The notes beneath the pieces were generated by a model, which did no database searches, was not told the DNA's origin, and saw only the letters and a list, made by a program, of their open reading frames with translations. Positions 34,177 to 43,975 of a DNA stretch of 64,000 nucleotides are shown in pieces. Made by a program: the position numbers and the translations under genes. The first letter of the stretch is position 1. Each line of letters begins with the position of its first letter. The stretch comes from Desulfobacteraceae bacterium (GTDB lineage Bacteria > Desulfobacterota > Desulfobacteria > Desulfobacterales > Desulfosarcinaceae): assembly GCA_013003715.1 (NCBI GenBank), contig JABDIN010000033.1, forward strand, positions 1 to 64,000. The letters are read 5' to 3'.

Positions 34177-34446
34177 TTATCGGCAGCGTGTTTTCAGGAA
34201 CCGGAAACAGACCCGTAGAGCGGGGTTTGACCTTTTTTGCCGTTGAAAGTGTTTTTCCAGTAATCGCCCGCACATTGGGCATTGAACGAATCTTTCAGCG
34301 GCACCGGAGTATACGCCTCGGAAGTAGACGAAATTGCGGCTGCTGAAACCGGGGGAGCCTATCCGGACAACCGGAAAACTGCATGCCCGGCAGAAACCCC
34401 GGGCGCCATCATCATGTTGATCGTTATCAAGGGTGAATTTACTCAT
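34177..34446 (-). CDS. Small zinc-ribbon-like protein (tentative)
   Basis: This frame of 89 residues from ATG 34446 has two C-x-x-C pairs, F-C-R-A-C and V-Q-C-P-M-C-G-R, 39 residues apart, followed by a basic tail rich in R, K and Q. That pattern would bind one zinc and perhaps nucleic acid. The ribosome-binding site is weak (GGAACTTGGAAT). It is isolated between hup and comM. It may be a real small protein or chance; there is no other gene in 34119-34575. Confidence 0.35.
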   Translation of the reverse strand: MSKFTLDNDQHDDGARGFCRACSFPVVRIGSPGFSSRNFVYFRGVYSGAAERFVQCPMCGRLLEKHFQRQKRSNPALRVCFRFLKTRCR

Positions 34447-34575
34447 ATTCCAAGTTCCGGCATGCATGTATCCGATTCGATTAGCAGAAGCAAACAAAAT
34501 GTTAATCTCTGCGAATTCACCGGCCTGAGGTGTGTCGAGATCTCCTTTTTGATATCGGCAGGTTGTTGAAAAAGA

Positions 34576-36114
34576 TTAAGGCCAATATTGTTTGGACCGA
34601 TCCAACGTTCTGTATTGTATGGCCTCGGACAGGTGTTCGGTACGGATCGCCGGTGAATCATCCAGATCGGCAATGGTGCGGGATATTTTCAGAATACGAT
34701 TATAGGCTCTGGCCGACAGGCCAAGTTTTACAATCGCCGTTTCAAGTAAAACTTTTGAAGAAGGGGTAACCTGGCAGAACGAGTTGATCTGTCGACTTTC
34801 CATTTGGGCATTGGTGTGGATTTTTTTCCTCTTGAAGCGATCGGATTGAATTTGCCGGGCAGCTGATACCCGAAACCTTATATTTTCCCCGGATTCACCA
34901 TCGGTTTTCGAAAGCAGATCTTTGTAGTTCACAGCGGGGACATCCACATGGAGGTCAATGCGGTCCAATAGCGGTCCGGATATCCGGGACCTGTATCGAT
35001 GAACCTGGTGATGGCTGCACTGGCATGGATGAGTGCTTTCTCCAAAATACCCGCAGGGGCAGGGATTCATGGCGGCAACGAGCATAAAGCTTGCCGGGTA
35101 AGTGATTGTTGAAACCGCACGTGAAATGGTCACCTGATGATCTTCCAGGGGTTGACGCATGGCCTCAAGAACCGGTTTTTTGTACTCCGGCAGTTCATCG
35201 AGAAACAGGACACCATTGTGGGCAAGGCTGACTTCACCGGGTTTTGGGGTATGGCCGCCGCCAATAAGTCCGGCATCCGAAATGGTGTGATGGGGTGAGC
35301 GAAATGGCCGCTGGGTCACCAGGGCCTGGTCCTTGGCGAGCAGGCCGGCTACACTGAAGATTTTAGTGGTCTCTATGGCTTCGTCGAAGGTTAAGGGCGG
35401 TAAAATTGTTGGCAACCGCCGTGCCATCATGGTTTTTCCCGATCCGGGCGGACCGATCATCATCACATTATGGCCGCCGGCTGCTGCAATCTCCAATGCC
35501 CGTTTGGCGTTTTCCTGACCGACAATGTCCGAAAAATCGATATCGCTTGCCGCCTCCGTTTTAAACTTACGGTTTGAATCGGTTTTTACCGGTGACAAGT
35601 GAATTTCTCTGTTCAGAAATCCAACCGCCTGGGCCAGGCTATTGATCGCAAACACATTGATTTGGTTTACCACTGATGCTTCAAGGCTGTTGTCCACCGA
35701 TACCAGAACGCTCTCATGACCATTCGTTTTGGCGCCAATGGCCATCGGCAGTGAGCCTTTTACCGGCTTGACCCTGCCATCCAGCGATAACTCACCCAGT
35801 ACACAATATCCGGACAAGTGGGTTTGAGGGATAATTCCGGTTGCCGCCAGTATGCCCAGGGCAATGGGTAAATCATATCCGGTGCCTTCCTTTTTAATAT
35901 TGGCAGGGGCGAGATTTACGGTTATGCGGTCAGCCGGGAAGCTGTAGCCGGAATTCTGAATGGCGGATTTTACCCGTTCCCGGCTCTCCTTTACGGATGC
36001 CTCAGGGAGCCCAACGGTCGTAAAGGACGGTAATCCCTGGGAGATGTCGACCTCCACTTCGACGATATATGCATCGATCCCGATAATGGCACTGCTAAGC
36101 ACTTTCGCGAGCAA
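34576..36114 (-). CDS. comM: ComM/YifB-type Mg-chelatase-like AAA+ ATPase
   Basis: This 512-residue protein starts at TTG 36114 behind a good GGGAG site. It has the ChlI-like N-terminal domain (residues 1-190), Walker A G-P-P-G-S-G-K-T near 218, Walker B F-L-D-E-L-P-E near 300, and the YifB C-terminal region. A cysteine set (C-P-C-G-Y-F-G, C-Q-C) sits in the AAA+ domain, as is usual. ComM is a hexameric helicase that extends branch migration during natural transformation. The window also encodes a PilMNOPQ assembly system, needed for DNA uptake in competent species, but co-operation is an inference. Confidence 0.92.
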   Translation of the reverse strand: MLAKVLSSAIIGIDAYIVEVEVDISQGLPSFTTVGLPEASVKESRERVKSAIQNSGYSFPADRITVNLAPANIKKEGTGYDLPIALGILAATGIIPQTHLSGYCVLGELSLDGRVKPVKGSLPMAIGAKTNGHESVLVSVDNSLEASVVNQINVFAINSLAQAVGFLNREIHLSPVKTDSNRKFKTEAASDIDFSDIVGQENAKRALEIAAAGGHNVMMIGPPGSGKTMMARRLPTILPPLTFDEAIETTKIFSVAGLLAKDQALVTQRPFRSPHHTISDAGLIGGGHTPKPGEVSLAHNGVLFLDELPEYKKPVLEAMRQPLEDHQVTISRAVSTITYPASFMLVAAMNPCPCGYFGESTHPCQCSHHQVHRYRSRISGPLLDRIDLHVDVPAVNYKDLLSKTDGESGENIRFRVSAARQIQSDRFKRKKIHTNAQMESRQINSFCQVTPSSKVLLETAIVKLGLSARAYNRILKISRTIADLDDSPAIRTEHLSEAIQYRTLDRSKQYWP

Positions 36115-36453
36115 ATTAACTCTCCCTTCTTCAACGATGAACCTATCTCCTTCATTCGACAGAGGTGAGCCCCTATTCTATATAAAAAGATCGTGATTTA
36201 CAACCTGCTGAATGGGATTGTATGCCACCGGGAAAAGACATTCGTCGAAAATGAATGAAACTCTCTGTTATCGCTTATTAAACCTATCATTTCGGATTTA
36301 TTGTTGATATTTGTTTTTTTTTCGATTAGTCTTATTACTTGGCATTACTGGAACGCTTGTTTGACGCGGTTTTCTTAAACTCATCGGAAGACAAAACAAG
36401 GCCCGGCTCAGGGTTTTAAGCGTGTTTAATATTCAGACGTTACCTTAGTTGTT
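36115..36453. other. Intergenic 339 nt between divergent comM and lpxC
   Basis: AT-rich sequence (for example the T-run around 36313-36320) probably holds the lpxC promoter, but I could not pick a convincing -35/-10 pair. No gene or RNA is recognised. Confidence 0.4.
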
Positions 36454-37365
36454 ATGACGATATATTTTCAACAACGAACATTGGCTAAATCGGTGAATTG
36501 TACCGGAGTAGGGCTCCATTCCGGCAAACCGGCGAATTTGACCCTCCACCCGGCACCACTAAATCACGGCATCAAGTTTAAGCGGGTTGACCTTCAGAAT
36601 CAACCGTGCGTTCCAGCTCATTTCAGCCGGGTTGTCGATACCAGCCTGGCGACCGTAATTGGTTCGGAGGGATGTATCGTATCGACCATTGAACATCTGA
36701 TGGCAAGTTTCGCTGGCCTGTCCATTGATAACGTTCTGGTGGAAGTCGATACCTACGAGTTGCCGTTCATGGACGGCAGTTCAGGTCCTTTCACGGAGCT
36801 CATCCATTCCGCGGGAATAGTGGAACTCAATGGCCCACGGCACTATTTTTTGATTAAATCACCCATTGAATTGAGTCAGGATGATAAATCCGTTGTCATC
36901 ATGCCGGCACCGGAGTTTAAAATCTCATTTACCATTGAATATGACCACCCGTTGATTGGGACACAAAGCTGTTCATATGATATTAACGAACAAATATTCA
37001 CTGAAGAAATCTGCCGGGCGCGTACATTCGGTTTTCTGCATGAATATGAGTATATGAAACGCTATGGCCTTGCTCGCGGCGCATCATTGGAAAATGTCGT
37101 GGTTGTCGATAAAGATGGTGTTGTCAACGAGGGCGGACTCCGTTATCCCGATGAGTTTGTCAGGCATAAGGTCCTGGATTGTGTGGGAGATATTTCGCTT
37201 TTGGGATTACCATTGTTGGGACATGTTATTGCAAATAAATCCGGGCATGCGCTAAATCACGCGATTTTAGAGCAGTTTTTGTCAAAAAAGAAATATTGGG
37301 AGACCAGGGCTGCCCACGAACTTTACCATACGCCTTTGGACTCCTCGAAACAAGTGGCCGTCTAA
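36454..37365 (+). CDS. lpxC: UDP-3-O-acyl-N-acetylglucosamine deacetylase (lipid A)
   Basis: This 303-residue protein has the LpxC metal motifs: S-T-I-E-H-L-M-A near residue 75 (first zinc His), the H-K-x-x-D motif R-H-K-V-L-D-C-V-G-D near 230, and G-H-V-I-A-x-K-S-G-H-A-L-N-H with the second His. The Glu catalytic region and the L-P-F-M-D-G-S-S segment are also present. LpxC catalyses the committed step of lipid A synthesis, confirming a Gram-negative outer membrane. It begins at ATG 36454 with no strong site. The DUF4390 gene follows after 176 nt. Confidence 0.96.
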   Translation: MTIYFQQRTLAKSVNCTGVGLHSGKPANLTLHPAPLNHGIKFKRVDLQNQPCVPAHFSRVVDTSLATVIGSEGCIVSTIEHLMASFAGLSIDNVLVEVDTYELPFMDGSSGPFTELIHSAGIVELNGPRHYFLIKSPIELSQDDKSVVIMPAPEFKISFTIEYDHPLIGTQSCSYDINEQIFTEEICRARTFGFLHEYEYMKRYGLARGASLENVVVVDKDGVVNEGGLRYPDEFVRHKVLDCVGDISLLGLPLLGHVIANKSGHALNHAILEQFLSKKKYWETRAAHELYHTPLDSSKQVAV

Positions 37366-37541
37366 ATTCCCGCCCCATTGCCTCCCTTATTATGGTGCTG
37401 CTACCATCGGAAGGATGTCGACACCGGACGGGATGGGGAAGCCCGCGCATTGATAACACAGATTCAGTTTCCGACGGTCAAGGGGCGCCAAACATTTCGT
37501 AGATTTGATTACATGTAAATAACCGGATTTGCCGAATCGCC

Positions 37542-38111
37542 ATGAAGTTCAAGAAGAAACCCATAGTTTGCTGCATCATCATAGTGTTTCTCCTGATGTC
37601 ACAGACATTCGCATTCGCTCAGGATGCCAAGCTGGTCAACATTATTGTCACCAACACCAGAGACGATTTGTTAATTTACCTCACGGTTGAGGGGGCATTC
37701 AAGGAAAGTATGGAGGATGCGGTACTCAACGGTGTGCCCGCATCATTTTCATTTTTCATCAACCTCTACCAGCCCCGTGGTTTATGGATAGATAAAAAAA
37801 TCGCTGATTTGAATATTACTCACACAATCAAGTATAACAACCTGAAGAAGGAGTTTATCGTCCAGCGTTCCTGGGAGAACAATACCCCACTCGTCATGAC
37901 TTCTTTTGAAGAAGCCAAGAAAATGATGGCGGAGATCGACAGCCTGAAGATCATTGATTTGACAGAACTGGAAAAAGGAAGGCAATACCAAATCAGGGCC
38001 AAGGCAGAATTGAGCAAATTGACCCTTCCCTTATATCTCCATTACATTCTGTTTTTCATTTCACTTTGGGATTTCGAAACCGATTGGTACACCATCGATT
38101 TCATATATTAA
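37542..38111 (+). CDS. Secreted DUF4390 protein
   Basis: This 189-residue protein has an N-terminal signal peptide (hydrophobic I-I-V-F-L-L-M-S with a predicted cut near A-F-A-Q-D). It then shows a mixed beta fold with repeated T-N-T-R-D-D-L-L-I-Y-L-T and a hydrophobic C-terminal half (L-H-Y-I-L-F-F-I-S-L-W-D-F-E-T-D-W). This matches the domain of unknown function that commonly precedes NtrY-like kinases in deltaproteobacteria. It is 16 nt upstream of the kinase gene and probably modulates or reports to it from the periplasm. No enzymatic motif is visible. Confidence 0.75.
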   Translation: MKFKKKPIVCCIIIVFLLMSQTFAFAQDAKLVNIIVTNTRDDLLIYLTVEGAFKESMEDAVLNGVPASFSFFINLYQPRGLWIDKKIADLNITHTIKYNNLKKEFIVQRSWENNTPLVMTSFEEAKKMMAEIDSLKIIDLTELEKGRQYQIRAKAELSKLTLPLYLHYILFFISLWDFETDWYTIDFIY

Positions 38112-38127
38112 GGACTTCCCAACGGCC

Positions 38128-40368
38128 ATGACACGCGAACCCCCCGACAAGACATCACATGCGCCATTGCCGAAAGCGGAACGCAACAGACGTAAGCGTG
38201 AAATGATCATCATCGCGGTTGTCATTGCGGTGGTGGCGCTGCTCACGTTTGTCGAAAACAGAATTATTCATTTCGGCGCCGATTTCCCTGTATCCAACAC
38301 CATTTTGATGTTCACGCTGATCAATATCAATCTGCTGCTGCTGTTACTTTTGATTTTCCTGGTATTTCGTAACCTGGTTAAGCTCTTGTACGACCGGCGG
38401 CGCAAGGTCATGGGGGCGAAGTTGCGGACACGCCTGATCGTCGCCTTTATCGCCTTGTCCCTCTTACCGACAACAATCTTATTCTTCTTTTCAATTAATT
38501 TTATTACCGCCAGTATTGAGTTCTGGTTTAATGTCCCGGTGGAGCAGGCATTGGAGAATTCCTTGCGTGTGGGAAGAACCGTCTATGACTATTCAGAAGA
38601 AAATCATCGGTTTCTTTTAGAGAGAATTTCATATCAAGTGGTCAAGAAGGATTTATTATCGTCTGAGAAGAAAAAGGCGCTGTCGCAATATATTCAAATT
38701 GTTCAGCGGGAATTCAATCTGCATGCTGTCGAGGTATACGCATCCAATACCAACCGGTTGACCTATGCCCTGTCTGTGGAATTGGAGACTGTCGGGAAAA
38801 AATCGCTACCGGCGGGTGAGTTGCAAAAGCAAATGTCACCGTCAGGGATCCGGACCATTTCCACGGTCGAACCCGATGGTGAGTTTATCCAAACAATCGG
38901 GACAATTCCTTTTAATACGCCAACCGTGAAGGGAGAGGGGTTCATTGTCCTGACACGGCTGATCCCCATTGATCTGTCTGAGAACATGTCATCGATTTCG
39001 CGTGGTTTTGAAGAATATCAGCAGATCAAAATGCTTAAAAAACCGATTCAGATCACCTATTATATCACCCTTTCCATTGTGGCCTTACTGGTTGTATTTT
39101 GTGCCGTCTGGTTTGGTTTCTATTTGGCCAAAACCATTACCATTCCCATCATGGAACTCGCGGACGGCACGCGCAGGGTAGCCGATGGGGAATTGGAATT
39201 CACCATTGATATGGTTTCGGATGATGAAATCGGAAGCCTCGTGACATCATTCAATAAAATGACCCACGATCTACAGGTCAGCCGCGATCAGCTTGAATAC
39301 AGCGCTCAGATACTTCGTATACAGAATACGGAAATTGAAGAGCAACGTCGATACATGGTGACGGTTCTTAAAAATGTATCAGCGGGCGTTGTAACCCTTG
39401 ATGCCGACGGTCTTGTCACCACCTTGAATACGTCGGCGGAACGTATGTTGAATGTGAGCGCCGATGAAATTCTACACCGAAGCTATAAAAACCTGGTGGA
39501 GGGTGGGCAATTAAAGATTGCGGAAGATATCATCGAAAATCTTTCTTCCTCTCGATCCGATACCGCGGAAATACCGCTTCGGGCGACCATTTCCGGACGC
39601 CCCAGGAGCTTTTTGTTTTATATTAACGTACTCAAGGACGAGAATGGCCAACAATTGGGAATTGTGATGGTCATCGATGACCTTACAGAGATGGAAAAGG
39701 CGCAAAGAATGGCGGCGTGGCGGGAGGTGGCCCGCAGAATCGCCCACGAGGTCAAAAACCCCTTAACACCGATCACCCTATCCGCCCAACGGCTGAAACG
39801 TAAGTTTTCAGAGGACATAGACGATCCGATATTCGAAGAATGTATTCGTCTGATCATCGATCATGTGGAATTGATACGGAATCTGGTCAATGAGTTTTCT
39901 ACCTTTGCCCGGTTCCCGACGGCAAACCCGGGACCATGCGAACTTGTACCGATCATTGATGAAACACTGGACCTGTATCGGGAGGGATATCCTCAAATTT
40001 CTTTTGACATTCAGGTGGATGACAATATCCCCGTGCTGAATCTTGACCGCCAGCAGTTGAAACAAGCCATGATTAATCTGGTTGACAATGCGGTATCCGC
40101 CATCCGTGGGAGGGGAAGTATCAGCATCAGTTTATCCCACGATTCGATTCTGAAATTGGTCCGAATCGAGATAGCGGACGATGGTTCCGGAATTTCCGAT
40201 GAAGATAAAATCCGGCTTTTCGAGCCTAATTTTTCAACTAAAAAGACTGGAATGGGCTTAGGGTTGACCATCGTTAACTCGATTATTACTGATCATAACG
40301 GATTTATCCGGGTTCAGGATAATCCGCCGCAAGGCGCTAAATTCGTTATTGAAATTCCGACACCCTGA
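38128..40368 (+). CDS. NtrY-like sensor histidine kinase
   Basis: This 746-residue protein has four predicted helices at about residues 28-48, 60-80, 108-130 and 310-335 around a periplasmic region. A HAMP domain follows (residues 333-385, P-I-M-E-L-A-D-G-T-R-R-V-A), then a PAS domain (about 410-520), HisKA with His in I-A-H-E-V-K-N-P-L-T-P, and HATPase_c (N-L-V-D-N-A, D-D-G-S-G-I, M-G-L-G-L-T-I). The layout matches NtrY. The response-regulator gene follows at once. NtrY/NtrX-type pairs sense nitrogen or redox state or envelope conditions; here DUF4390 upstream points to the envelope. Confidence 0.9.
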   Translation: MTREPPDKTSHAPLPKAERNRRKREMIIIAVVIAVVALLTFVENRIIHFGADFPVSNTILMFTLININLLLLLLLIFLVFRNLVKLLYDRRRKVMGAKLRTRLIVAFIALSLLPTTILFFFSINFITASIEFWFNVPVEQALENSLRVGRTVYDYSEENHRFLLERISYQVVKKDLLSSEKKKALSQYIQIVQREFNLHAVEVYASNTNRLTYALSVELETVGKKSLPAGELQKQMSPSGIRTISTVEPDGEFIQTIGTIPFNTPTVKGEGFIVLTRLIPIDLSENMSSISRGFEEYQQIKMLKKPIQITYYITLSIVALLVVFCAVWFGFYLAKTITIPIMELADGTRRVADGELEFTIDMVSDDEIGSLVTSFNKMTHDLQVSRDQLEYSAQILRIQNTEIEEQRRYMVTVLKNVSAGVVTLDADGLVTTLNTSAERMLNVSADEILHRSYKNLVEGGQLKIAEDIIENLSSSRSDTAEIPLRATISGRPRSFLFYINVLKDENGQQLGIVMVIDDLTEMEKAQRMAAWREVARRIAHEVKNPLTPITLSAQRLKRKFSEDIDDPIFEECIRLIIDHVELIRNLVNEFSTFARFPTANPGPCELVPIIDETLDLYREGYPQISFDIQVDDNIPVLNLDRQQLKQAMINLVDNAVSAIRGRGSISISLSHDSILKLVRIEIADDGSGISDEDKIRLFEPNFSTKKTGMGLGLTIVNSIITDHNGFIRVQDNPPQGAKFVIEIPTP

Positions 40369-40462
40369 AAAAGGATTGCAAGGGGACGAAACGGCCTGGA
40401 GTCTGCCTTCCGGAATCATGAAGCAACAGCGTACGAATAAAGGAAAAAGGAGAGATAACAGT

Positions 40463-41818
40463 ATGTTACCATCGATTTTAATAGTTGATGACGAGCAATA
40501 CATCCTCCAATCATTGAGCGGACTGCTATCGGATGAAGGTTTCGAAGTGATGACGGCGACCAACGGATACGAAGCATTGAAGGTGATCGAAATGGAATCA
40601 CCCGATCTGGTGCTGCTCGATATTTGGATGCCCGGCATCGATGGGATAGACACCTTGACGGAAATTAAAAAAGACAATCCAAATATACAAGTGATCATCA
40701 TCACCGGACACGGTAATATCGAAACTGCGGTAAAGGCCACCAAACTCGGCGCGTTTGATCTTATTGAAAAACCGCTTTCCATTGATAAGGTCATTGTCTC
40801 GATCAACAATGCTTTGAATTTCAGGCGCCTTGAAGAAGAGAATAAGTATCTGAGAAAGAAAACCATTGAAAAACATTCGATCAGTGGCGATTCTTCACCT
40901 GTACAGGCGCTGAAAAAACAACTTGCCACTGTAGCACCGACGGATTCATGGGTGTTGATTAAGGGCCAGCATGGAACCGGAAAAGAGCTTATCGCCAGAA
41001 CGATCCACCAATTAAGCAACCGGGCTGATCAATCATTGATCGATGTCAGCTGTGCGGCCATTCCGGAAGAGTTGATTGAAAGTGAACTTTTCGGTCATGA
41101 AAAAGGTGCATTTGCCGGGGCGGATATGAAGAAAATCGGTAAATTCGAGTTGGCGAACTACGGCACCATCTTTTTTGATGAAATCGGTGACATGAGCCTC
41201 AGGACGCAATCCAAAATTCTCAGGGTTCTTCAGGAAAAACAATTTCAACGTTTGGGCGGCAACCGGATACTGAATATTGATGTCAGGGTAATCGCGGCGA
41301 CAAACAAAGACCTTGAGAAGGAAATAGAACAAGGCACCTTTCGTGAAGATTTGTTCTACAGGCTCAACGTGGTTCCCATACAGGTTCCGCCGTTGCATGA
41401 CCGCCTTGAAGACATCCCGTTACTGGTAAAAACTTTCCTTGCTGAGTGTTCGGATAGAAACCGAAGCAAAAAAAAGGAAATGGAATCAAGTGCCGTTGAA
41501 CTACTCAAACAATACAAATGGCCGGGTAATGTGCGAGAGCTGAAAAATCTGATCGAACGCCTGACAATCATGGTTGAAGGTGAGATGATCAAAAAGAGCG
41601 ATGTCCCGCCACCCTATAGCCCGGAGCCAACCAGTGATGACGTGAAAACCGAAGGGCAGTTGTTCTCAATAGATAATCTCAAACAAGCGAAAAAAGCATT
41701 TGAGAAAGAATTTATCAGCCAAAAACTTTCAAAAAATAATCATGATCTGAATAGCACTGCAAAAGCGATTGGGGTGCAAAAAAGCTATTTGAAGGCAAGT
41801 GTAAAAAAAAATCAATAA
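40463..41818 (+). CDS. NtrX-like sigma-54-dependent response regulator with altered GAFTGA loop
   Basis: This 451-residue protein starts at ATG 40463 behind AAAAAGGAGAG; a start inside the kinase gene (40349) is less likely. It has a receiver domain with D-D-E and phospho-acceptor Asp in L-L-D-I-W-M-P, an AAA+ domain with Walker A G-Q-H-G-T-G-K-E and Walker B F-F-D-E-I-G-D, and a short C-terminal Fis-like helix-turn-helix. The sigma-54-contacting loop, normally GAFTGA, reads G-A-F-A-G-A. Loss of the Thr usually cripples sigma-54 activation, so it may work as a repressor or sigma-70-type regulator. It is the partner of the kinase upstream. Confidence 0.9.
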   Translation: MLPSILIVDDEQYILQSLSGLLSDEGFEVMTATNGYEALKVIEMESPDLVLLDIWMPGIDGIDTLTEIKKDNPNIQVIIITGHGNIETAVKATKLGAFDLIEKPLSIDKVIVSINNALNFRRLEEENKYLRKKTIEKHSISGDSSPVQALKKQLATVAPTDSWVLIKGQHGTGKELIARTIHQLSNRADQSLIDVSCAAIPEELIESELFGHEKGAFAGADMKKIGKFELANYGTIFFDEIGDMSLRTQSKILRVLQEKQFQRLGGNRILNIDVRVIAATNKDLEKEIEQGTFREDLFYRLNVVPIQVPPLHDRLEDIPLLVKTFLAECSDRNRSKKKEMESSAVELLKQYKWPGNVRELKNLIERLTIMVEGEMIKKSDVPPPYSPEPTSDDVKTEGQLFSIDNLKQAKKAFEKEFISQKLSKNNHDLNSTAKAIGVQKSYLKASVKKNQ

Positions 41819-41820
41819 AA

Positions 41821-42390
41821 GTGAAAAAAGTGGTTTTAAGAGTAATCAGCGGCACACTTCGAGGCAAGAAGTTGAACACCCTGCCCGGATCTGAGATTCG
41901 GCCCACTGCTGATCGAACAAAAGAATCCATTTTCAATGTATTGTCGGATAGTGTTCGCGAGGCTCAAGTGCTTGATCTTTTTGCCGGGACCGGGAGTCTT
42001 TCGATCGAAGCCCTGAGCAGGGGGGCGAGACAGGTGGTGGCAATTGACAAGAGCCGGTCTGCCATAGAGGTGATCCGGAAAAATCTGGCGGCCTGCAGGA
42101 TGTCGGAACAGGTGCGGCTGGTCGAATGGGATATAATACGAAATCTGGATTGTATCAAAGCATCAATCCCGCCGTTTACCTTGGTTTTCATGGATCCACC
42201 TTATGCGGCGCCGGCCATCGAACCCGCCTTATCCAACTTGCATTCCTGCGGGGCTTTGAAAATCGGAGCGGTTGTCGTTATCGAACACGATTTCAGGGTT
42301 GCCGCACCTGAAACAAGATACGGATTTAATCTATGCGACAAGAGAAAATACGGAAAAACGCTTGTTTCGTTTTTTAGATACATGATATGA
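41821..42390 (+). CDS. rsmD: 16S rRNA (guanine-966-N2)-methyltransferase
   Basis: This 189-residue protein has the RsmD N-terminus R-V-I-S-G-T-L-R-G-K-K-L, the SAM site V-L-D-L-F-A-G-T-G-S-L-S-I-E-A-L-S-R-G-A, and the catalytic D-P-P-Y near residue 121. It methylates G966 in the 30S head. The start is GTG 41821, 2 nt after the regulator stop. RsmD is commonly followed by coaD, as here. Confidence 0.95.
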   Translation: MKKVVLRVISGTLRGKKLNTLPGSEIRPTADRTKESIFNVLSDSVREAQVLDLFAGTGSLSIEALSRGARQVVAIDKSRSAIEVIRKNLAACRMSEQVRLVEWDIIRNLDCIKASIPPFTLVFMDPPYAAPAIEPALSNLHSCGALKIGAVVVIEHDFRVAAPETRYGFNLCDKRKYGKTLVSFFRYMI

Positions 42391-42537
42391 AATTTTCTCA
42401 AATGGATAAAACGGGTGCCTGTCAAGTATTCCACGGCACTATTATTGATGGAGAACCGATCGCTTTTGAGTAAACCCTGTTCCCTGGGTTGGCGGCCGTT
42501 CCGATACGTTATACAATAAGAAAAGGTTGGAGACCCT

Positions 42538-43029
42538 ATGCGCCGAATCGTTATTTACCCCGGTTCCTTTGATCCGGTAACCAATGGCCATATCGATATC
42601 GCCAAACGCGGCCTGAAACTCTTCGATCAGGTGATTGTGGCGATATTAAACAATCCCAAGAAGTCTTATATGTTCCCGGTAGAAGAAAGGCTTCAGATGC
42701 TCCAGGAAAGCATGGCGTCGATAACAAATGTCGAATTTGACGTATTTGACGGTTTGCTGGTGGATTATGCAAAGATGAAGAATGCACAGGCGATTTTACG
42801 TGGTATGCGGGCAGTGTCGGATTTTGAATATGAGTTTCAGCTGGCGTTGATGAATCGTAAGCTGAACCGGGATGTCCAAACCGTATTCCTGATGACCGGT
42901 TTAAGATGGATTTTCACCAGTTCGTCCATTATTAAAGAGGCCGCCAGATTTGGCGGGGATATCGACGACATGGTTCCTCCTGTGGTCAGCCGAAAGCTTA
43001 AACAGAAATTCGCCCAATATACGCGCTAG
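42538..43029 (+). CDS. coaD: Phosphopantetheine adenylyltransferase
   Basis: This 163-residue protein has the nucleotidyltransferase motif Y-P-G-S-F-D-P-V-T-N-G-H at the N-terminus and the C-terminal I-x-S-S-S/T-x-I-K-E signature (S-S-S-I-I-K-E). It makes dephospho-CoA from 4'-phosphopantetheine. AGGTTGGAG lies before the ATG. It sits 148 nt after rsmD and 8 nt before a LysR gene. Confidence 0.97.
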   Translation: MRRIVIYPGSFDPVTNGHIDIAKRGLKLFDQVIVAILNNPKKSYMFPVEERLQMLQESMASITNVEFDVFDGLLVDYAKMKNAQAILRGMRAVSDFEYEFQLALMNRKLNRDVQTVFLMTGLRWIFTSSSIIKEAARFGGDIDDMVPPVVSRKLKQKFAQYTR

Positions 43030-43037
43030 GATTCAGC

Positions 43038-43940
43038 ATGGATTTATGGCAACTGCAGGTATTCTGTAAAGTCATCGAGCTTAAAAGCTTTTCCAAGGCC
43101 GGAAGGGCTGTGCATTTGTCTCAACCGACGGTCAGCAGTCACATCAAAGATCTTGAAGCGCAGTTCAACACCCGTCTTATTGACAGAATGTCCCGGGAAG
43201 CCCTTCCCACAAAATCCGGTGAACTGCTTTACCAATATGGCAAGCGGTTGATAAATCTGCGTTCGGAAGCCGAAGCGGCGATGGCCGAATTTCAAGGCCA
43301 AATTAAAGGAGAATTAATCGTCGGCGCCAGCACGATTCCCGGCAGTTATGTTTTGCCCCGGGTAATTGCCGGATTCACAAACGACTATCCGGATGTAAAC
43401 ATGTCACTCATTATTGGCGATACACAGGAAATTGTCGACGATATTCTCACCAGCACCATCGAAGTTGGTGTCGTCGGGGCTTTGTCGGAGGACAAAAACA
43501 TACGTCAGGCACCACTACTTGAAGATGAATTATGTTTGATAGTGCCGAAAGGACATAGATGGGCTGATCGGAAAAGCATCTCCGTAAGTGCACTGCTGAA
43601 TGAACCGTTTGTCGTCCGCGAATATGGTTCAGGTACCTTGAAATCGTTTGAAATCGGTCTCAAGGGAAATGGATTTAAACTCGCTGATTTAAATATCGCC
43701 GCCACCATGGGCAGCAATGAGGCCATCCGTCAAGCGGTCAAACATGGTGCGGGCTTTGCCGTCGTATCCCGGCAGGCGGTTGTCGACGACCTGGCATCCG
43801 GTGCCTTGCACGCCATGGCCATTGGCGACCTCAACCTCAATCGGTTTTTTTACCTGACCACTCACGCCAATCGCAGCGCATCACCCATAGGCCGGACATT
43901 TGTCAGATTCTTAAAAGCCACGTTGTTGAAGATAGGGTAG
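43038..43940 (+). CDS. LysR-family regulator, selenium-metabolism-associated type
   Basis: This 300-residue protein has an N-terminal winged HTH (W-Q-L-Q-V-F-C-K-V-I-E-L-K-S-F-S-K-A and L-S-Q-P-T-V-S-S-H-I-K-D-L-E) and a LysR substrate-binding domain beginning E-L-I-V-G-A-S-T-I-P-G-S-Y. The combination of M-D-L-W-Q-L at the start, the E-A-L-P-T-K-S-G-E-L-L-Y segment and A-E-F-Q-G-x-I-K-G matches the LysR group linked to selenium metabolism; I rely on memory of that family here. Selenoprotein synthesis in this organism is supported by the UGA-containing hdrCB gene. Its targets are not in view. Confidence 0.85.
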   Translation: MDLWQLQVFCKVIELKSFSKAGRAVHLSQPTVSSHIKDLEAQFNTRLIDRMSREALPTKSGELLYQYGKRLINLRSEAEAAMAEFQGQIKGELIVGASTIPGSYVLPRVIAGFTNDYPDVNMSLIIGDTQEIVDDILTSTIEVGVVGALSEDKNIRQAPLLEDELCLIVPKGHRWADRKSISVSALLNEPFVVREYGSGTLKSFEIGLKGNGFKLADLNIAATMGSNEAIRQAVKHGAGFAVVSRQAVVDDLASGALHAMAIGDLNLNRFFYLTTHANRSASPIGRTFVRFLKATLLKIG

Positions 43941-43975
43941 TCCCAGGATTCAGGGCGGTCCTATGATTAAGGCGG

